Below, in pieces: positions 55,407 through 57,880 of a DNA stretch of 57,880 nt; position 1 is the stretch's first letter, and each line of letters opens with the position of its first letter. The notes below the pieces were generated by a model. The model ran no database searches. It saw nothing but the letters and a program-made list of their open reading frames with translations, and was not told where the DNA came from. This DNA comes from Antarcticirhabdus aurantiaca (GTDB lineage: Bacteria > Pseudomonadota > Alphaproteobacteria > Rhizobiales > Rhizobiaceae). The stretch covers positions 1 to 57,880 of the forward strand of contig NZ_VTOM01000033.1 in NCBI RefSeq assembly GCF_009765365.1, given 5' to 3'. The position numbers and the translations under genes were made by a program.

Positions 55407-56356
55407 GCGCCGAGCTCCACGGCGAGCGCTTCGACGCCGGGCGCCTCGTCGACGAGGCCGCGCGCCTCCAGGAAGGCGGACAGTTTCGCATAGCGCTCGC
55501 GGTCGAGCCGCGCGGGATCCTGCGCGAAGAGCGGCAGGGTGTCGGCGAAGGCCTGGCGGTTCAGCCGGTCGTCGAGATCGGGATGAGCCGCGAGAAACAG
55601 CCGCCATCCCTCGGCCGGATCGGCGCGCAGCCGCCGCGTCGCCTCGTCCACGGCGGCGAGGAAGCGCGGCAGGCGGGGATCGTTCGTCCTGTCGGCATGG
55701 GCGACGAAGATCAGTTCGTCATAGGCCGGGACGCCGTGCTCTTCCGGCAGGAAGGCGAGACCCTCCCGCCCCTCGATCGCCATCTGCGTCAGCTCGAAGT
55801 TGCGAAAGCCCCCGACGGTCGCGTCGACCTGGCCGGAGAGCAGCGCGGGCGTGAGCGAGAAGTTGACGTTGACGAGCTCGACGTCGCTCGCCGACAGGCC
55901 GACGCTCGCCAGCATTTGGCCGACCAGCGCGTCCTCGAAGCCCGACACGGAATAGCCGATCCGCCGGCCCTTGAGGTCCGCGAGGCTCTTCACGGGCCCG
56001 TCCTTCAGGACGATCAGCGTGTTCAGCGGCGAGGCAACGAGCGTGCCGAAGCGCTTCAAGGGCAGGCCGGCCGCGACGTCGAGAACGAGGTTCGGCTGGT
56101 AGTGGACGGCGACGTCCGCCTGGCCCGCCGCGACGAGGCGCGGCGGCGCGGAGGGGTCGGCCGGCGGCACCAGCTCGACAACGAGGCCCTGGGCCGCGAA
56201 GAGGCCGAGCGCCTCGGCGAGAACGAGCGGCGCGTGGTCGGGATTGACGAACCATTCGAGGAGGACGGTGAGCTTGTCCTCGGCGGCGGGCGCCCGGCGG
56301 CCGGCCAGGATGGCGGGCAGCGCGAGCGAGGCGGCGAGAAGGGTGCGGCGCTTCAT
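55403..56356 (-). CDS. thiY: Thiamine-precursor ABC transporter, binding protein (ThiY-like)
   Basis: ATG 56356, 6 bp after AAGGA, gives 317 residues; an ATG at 56362 abuts that RBS and is unlikely. The leader MKRRTLLAASLALPAILAGR is hydrophobic with an RR pair, so it is Sec or weak Tat type. The NMT1/THI5-like domain reads LEWFVNPDHAPLVLAEALGLF, ADVAVHYQPNLVLDVAAGLPL and SGFEDALVGQMLA. Such proteins bind formylaminopyrimidine or HMP outside the membrane. Its stop overlaps thiM. It follows thiX, under the same riboswitch. Confidence 0.9.
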   Translation of the reverse strand: MKRRTLLAASLALPAILAGRRAPAAEDKLTVLLEWFVNPDHAPLVLAEALGLFAAQGLVVELVPPADPSAPPRLVAAGQADVAVHYQPNLVLDVAAGLPLKRFGTLVASPLNTLIVLKDGPVKSLADLKGRRIGYSVSGFEDALVGQMLASVGLSASDVELVNVNFSLTPALLSGQVDATVGGFRNFELTQMAIEGREGLAFLPEEHGVPAYDELIFVAHADRTNDPRLPRFLAAVDEATRRLRADPAEGWRLFLAAHPDLDDRLNRQAFADTLPLFAQDPARLDRERYAKLSAFLEARGLVDEAPGVEALAVELGA

Positions 56357-56381
56357 GGGCATTCCTTGGGGGTTTCTGCGG

Positions 56382-57176
56382 TCAGACCGTTCGCGCCCAG
56401 GGCGCGAGGCGATGGGCGAGGGCGTCGACGAGGGCGCGAAGGGCGAGCGTCATCAGCGCGAGAAGAACGAGGGCGGCGAAGAGCACGTCGGTCTGCATGC
56501 GCGCATTGGCCTGGATCATCAGGAAGCCGAGCCCGCCGGTCGCCCCGACCCATTCGCCGACGACGGCGCCGAGCGGCGCGAGGGGCGCGGCGACCCGCAG
56601 GCCCGAGACCAGCGCCGGCATGGCGAGCGGCACGCGCAGGAGCCGCAGCGTCTGGAAGGGCGTCGCGCCCGCGAGCGCCGCCGCATCGACGACGTCGCGC
56701 TCGATCCGGCGCAGACCGTCGGCGAAGGCGGAGGCGACGGGAAAGAACAGGATCAGCGCCGCCATCGCGACCTTGGAGGCGACGCCGAAGCCGAACCACA
56801 GGACGAGGATCGGCGCGATCGCGAAGACCGGCAGCGCCTGGAGAACGAGGAGCACCGGCCAGGCGAGCGCGCCGACGCGCGGCAGGGCGACAACGAGGAG
56901 GCCGGACAGGGCGCCGGCAAGGCTCCCGATGACGAGACCGAGCCCGGCCTCGCCGAGCGTCAGGAGCGCTTCCGGCCAGAGCATGGAAAAACGCTCGACG
57001 AGCGTGCGGCCGACCGCGAGCGGCGACGGCAGGAGATAGCGCGGCGGGTCGAGGATCAGGACGGCGCCCTGCCAGAGCGCGAGCACCGAGACGCAGCCGC
57101 GCGCGACCACCAGCACGATGTCCCGGCTGCGGAGCCCGCCCGCCCGCGCCGCTTCGGCTCCGCCCGCCGCCCGCAT
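56382..57176 (-). CDS. thiX: Thiamine-precursor ABC transporter, permease (ThiX-like)
   Basis: The product is 264 residues from ATG 57176, with GGGGAG just before it. It has six hydrophobic segments, LLPSPLAVGRTLVERF near the N-terminus and the BPD-type ATPase-contact loop DAAALAGATPFQTLRLLRVPLAMPAL. It pairs with ThiY. It lies first in the operon, about 100 nt downstream of the TPP riboswitch. A ThiZ ATPase gene, which normally accompanies ThiX and ThiY, is not present in this window, so the ATPase must come from elsewhere or be shared. Confidence 0.9.
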   Translation of the reverse strand: MRAAGGAEAARAGGLRSRDIVLVVARGCVSVLALWQGAVLILDPPRYLLPSPLAVGRTLVERFSMLWPEALLTLGEAGLGLVIGSLAGALSGLLVVALPRVGALAWPVLLVLQALPVFAIAPILVLWFGFGVASKVAMAALILFFPVASAFADGLRRIERDVVDAAALAGATPFQTLRLLRVPLAMPALVSGLRVAAPLAPLGAVVGEWVGATGGLGFLMIQANARMQTDVLFAALVLLALMTLALRALVDALAHRLAPWARTV

Positions 57177-57274
57177 GCTCCCCGCCCTTTCGCGCTGGGC
57201 GGCCGGAGCCGCCGGCGATCCGGGACGAAGCTGGCTGACAGGATGTGAGGCGACCGGGCACCCGACGGCGGCCC

Positions 57275-57362
57275 GCTTTCCCGTTCCTACGCCGGCATGA
57301 CCCGGATCAGGTTCAAGGGTTCGGCCTTCGCCATCTCAGCGCCCTGCGACGCACCCCTCGGA
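57275..57362 (-). promoter_or_regulatory. TPP (THI-box) riboswitch
   Basis: Read on the minus strand, the sequence has GGGGTGC, then GCTGAGA (complement of 57334-57339 plus one base), CCCTTGAACCTGAT (complement of 57306-57319) and the closing GCCGGCGTAGGAA. These are the conserved blocks of the thi-box. It precedes thiX by about 100 nt and should shut off the thiXYMED-tenA operon when TPP is plentiful. Confidence 0.95.
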
Positions 57363-57749
57363 ATGCCAGCACCATGCCGCGGGGCTCGCCGCGCGTCAAC
57401 GGCCGCAGGAAAGGGGGCGAAGCGACGCAGATCGTGGGCCGATCGTGCTGGAGGATGCCATCCGACTTGCGTTTCTCTTTCGCTTTCCGGGCAGCCGACC
57501 GGAGAGATCCCGGGATGCCGAACCGAGGCTCGCGCTGTCTTCGTGGCAACCTTCAACGAGCGGCCGGCCTCCCGCTCCATACGAGCGTCCAGAGATAAAC
57601 CGCTCTGCCGCCATGATCGGGAACGGAACGATCATGGGCGAGCCGCAGGAGCAGCCTTGAGATCGCCACCGCTGCAGTCGCCGCGACGCAATTTCGTTTG
57701 AGGCGCGGTTATCTTTCGTATAGCCTTCACATCGGCGCGCGGATGCAAT
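57363..57749. other. 387-bp gap between riboswitch and IS element
   Basis: It should contain the promoter of the leftward thi operon near its left edge. Several short open frames overlap on both strands, none with an RBS or recognisable product. I see no repeat or RNA in it. Confidence 0.5.
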
Positions 57750-57770
57750 GGGTCCTGGCTGTGTCAAAAC
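57750..57770 (+). repeat. Terminal inverted repeat, left end of right IS copy
   Basis: GGGTCCTGGCTGTGTCAAAA plus one C matches the reverse complement of 107-127 at 19 of 21 positions. It lies 41 bp before the transposase start and is the likely outer end of the element. Confidence 0.7.
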
Positions 57771-57811
57771 CCTGCTCATGCTATCTTCTTCAGGGTGGTC
57801 TGGAGGATGGC

Positions 57812-57880
57812 ATGGGACGCTTCGTTGTCGGCGCCGATCGCGATCAGGCGACGCTGTTCCCGCCCTGCCTCGAGGACTGG
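57812..57880 (+). CDS. IS1182-family transposase, N-terminal fragment cut by the window end
   Basis: ATG 57812, with GGAGGA about 4 bp upstream, opens 23 codons to the window end. The product begins GRFVVGADRDQATLFPPCLEDW, which matches the typical start of IS1182-family transposases (R-F-x-x-G-x-x-R-x-Q-x-T-L-x-P-x-C-L-x-D). The gene is truncated only by the window boundary. The element's inverted repeat lies just upstream. Confidence 0.82.
   Translation, partial: MGRFVVGADRDQATLFPPCLEDW

Larger units (their letters stand above)
57750..57880 (+). mobile_element. IS1182-type insertion sequence, 5' end (partial)
   Basis: This interval contains the inverted repeat, the short leader and the first 23 codons of the transposase. 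Its partner fragment at 1-127 is in the same orientation. Confidence 0.75.

Noticed and set aside
57363-57749. Small genes between the TPP riboswitch and the IS
   Set aside because: Several overlapping short frames, none with an RBS or recognisable product.

Overview
This 57.9-kb window is high-GC DNA with dense, overlapping operons. The protein families (GcdR/GcdH/CoA-transferase, FadR-type GntR regulators, alphaproteobacterial-style ThiM and ThiXY, paired polar amino-acid ABC systems, IorAB) suggest an alphaproteobacterium, most likely Hyphomicrobiales. The genus cannot be fixed from sequence alone. Both ends lie inside what looks like the same IS1182-type insertion sequence: a 3' end at 1-127 and a 5' end with the transposase start at 57750-57880. 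The two ends share an inverted 21-bp terminus. The window therefore probably runs from one IS copy to the next, and may be a whole assembly contig.

Region 1 (0.3-17.3 kb) is an amino-acid-like catabolic island. A class-V aminotransferase and an IclR regulator, then a LysR regulator, read leftward. Divergently, a long operon encodes a beta-hydroxyacid dehydrogenase, an aldehyde dehydrogenase, two DUF4392 (D-glutamate-cyclase-like) proteins flanking a SelA-fold PLP enzyme, and two polar-amino-acid ABC systems arranged SBP-perm-perm-ATPase-ATPase-SBP-perm-perm. A ProC-like reductase and a DMSP-lyase-type cupin follow. I know of no described pathway with this gene set, and it is the best candidate for an undescribed system.

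Region 2 (17.4-22.8 kb) holds a ClC anion transporter, a haloacid-dehalogenase-like hydrolase, and an IorA/IorB molybdenum hydroxylase with a Tat-type signal.

Region 3 (22.9-34.6 kb) is a second catabolic island: a DapA-family lyase/aldolase, an iron alcohol dehydrogenase, PdxA2, a DUF1537 four-carbon acid sugar kinase, a FadR-type regulator, a sialidase-fold beta-propeller protein and a complete Dpp/Opp-type ABC importer. A repeated motif (TGTCAAGTTGTCA-like) sits before the kinase operon, the regulator, the propeller gene and the transporter, tying them into one likely regulon.

Region 4 (34.6-47.2 kb) is mixed: a non-canonical Nramp relative, a UPF0104 membrane protein, an orphan TadG-like vWA protein, an LprI-like protein, pyruvate oxidase, and a tightly coupled four-gene glycan/membrane cluster (GT2, toroid-type protein, UPF0104, GT-C-like membrane protein).

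Region 5 (47.2-57.4 kb) contains glutarate catabolism (LysR, GcdH, CoA-transferase), tRNA-Pro(CGG), canonical MntH, and a TPP-riboswitch-controlled thiamine salvage operon (thiX-thiY-thiM-thiE-thiD-tenA) that lacks a recognisable ThiZ ATPase here.
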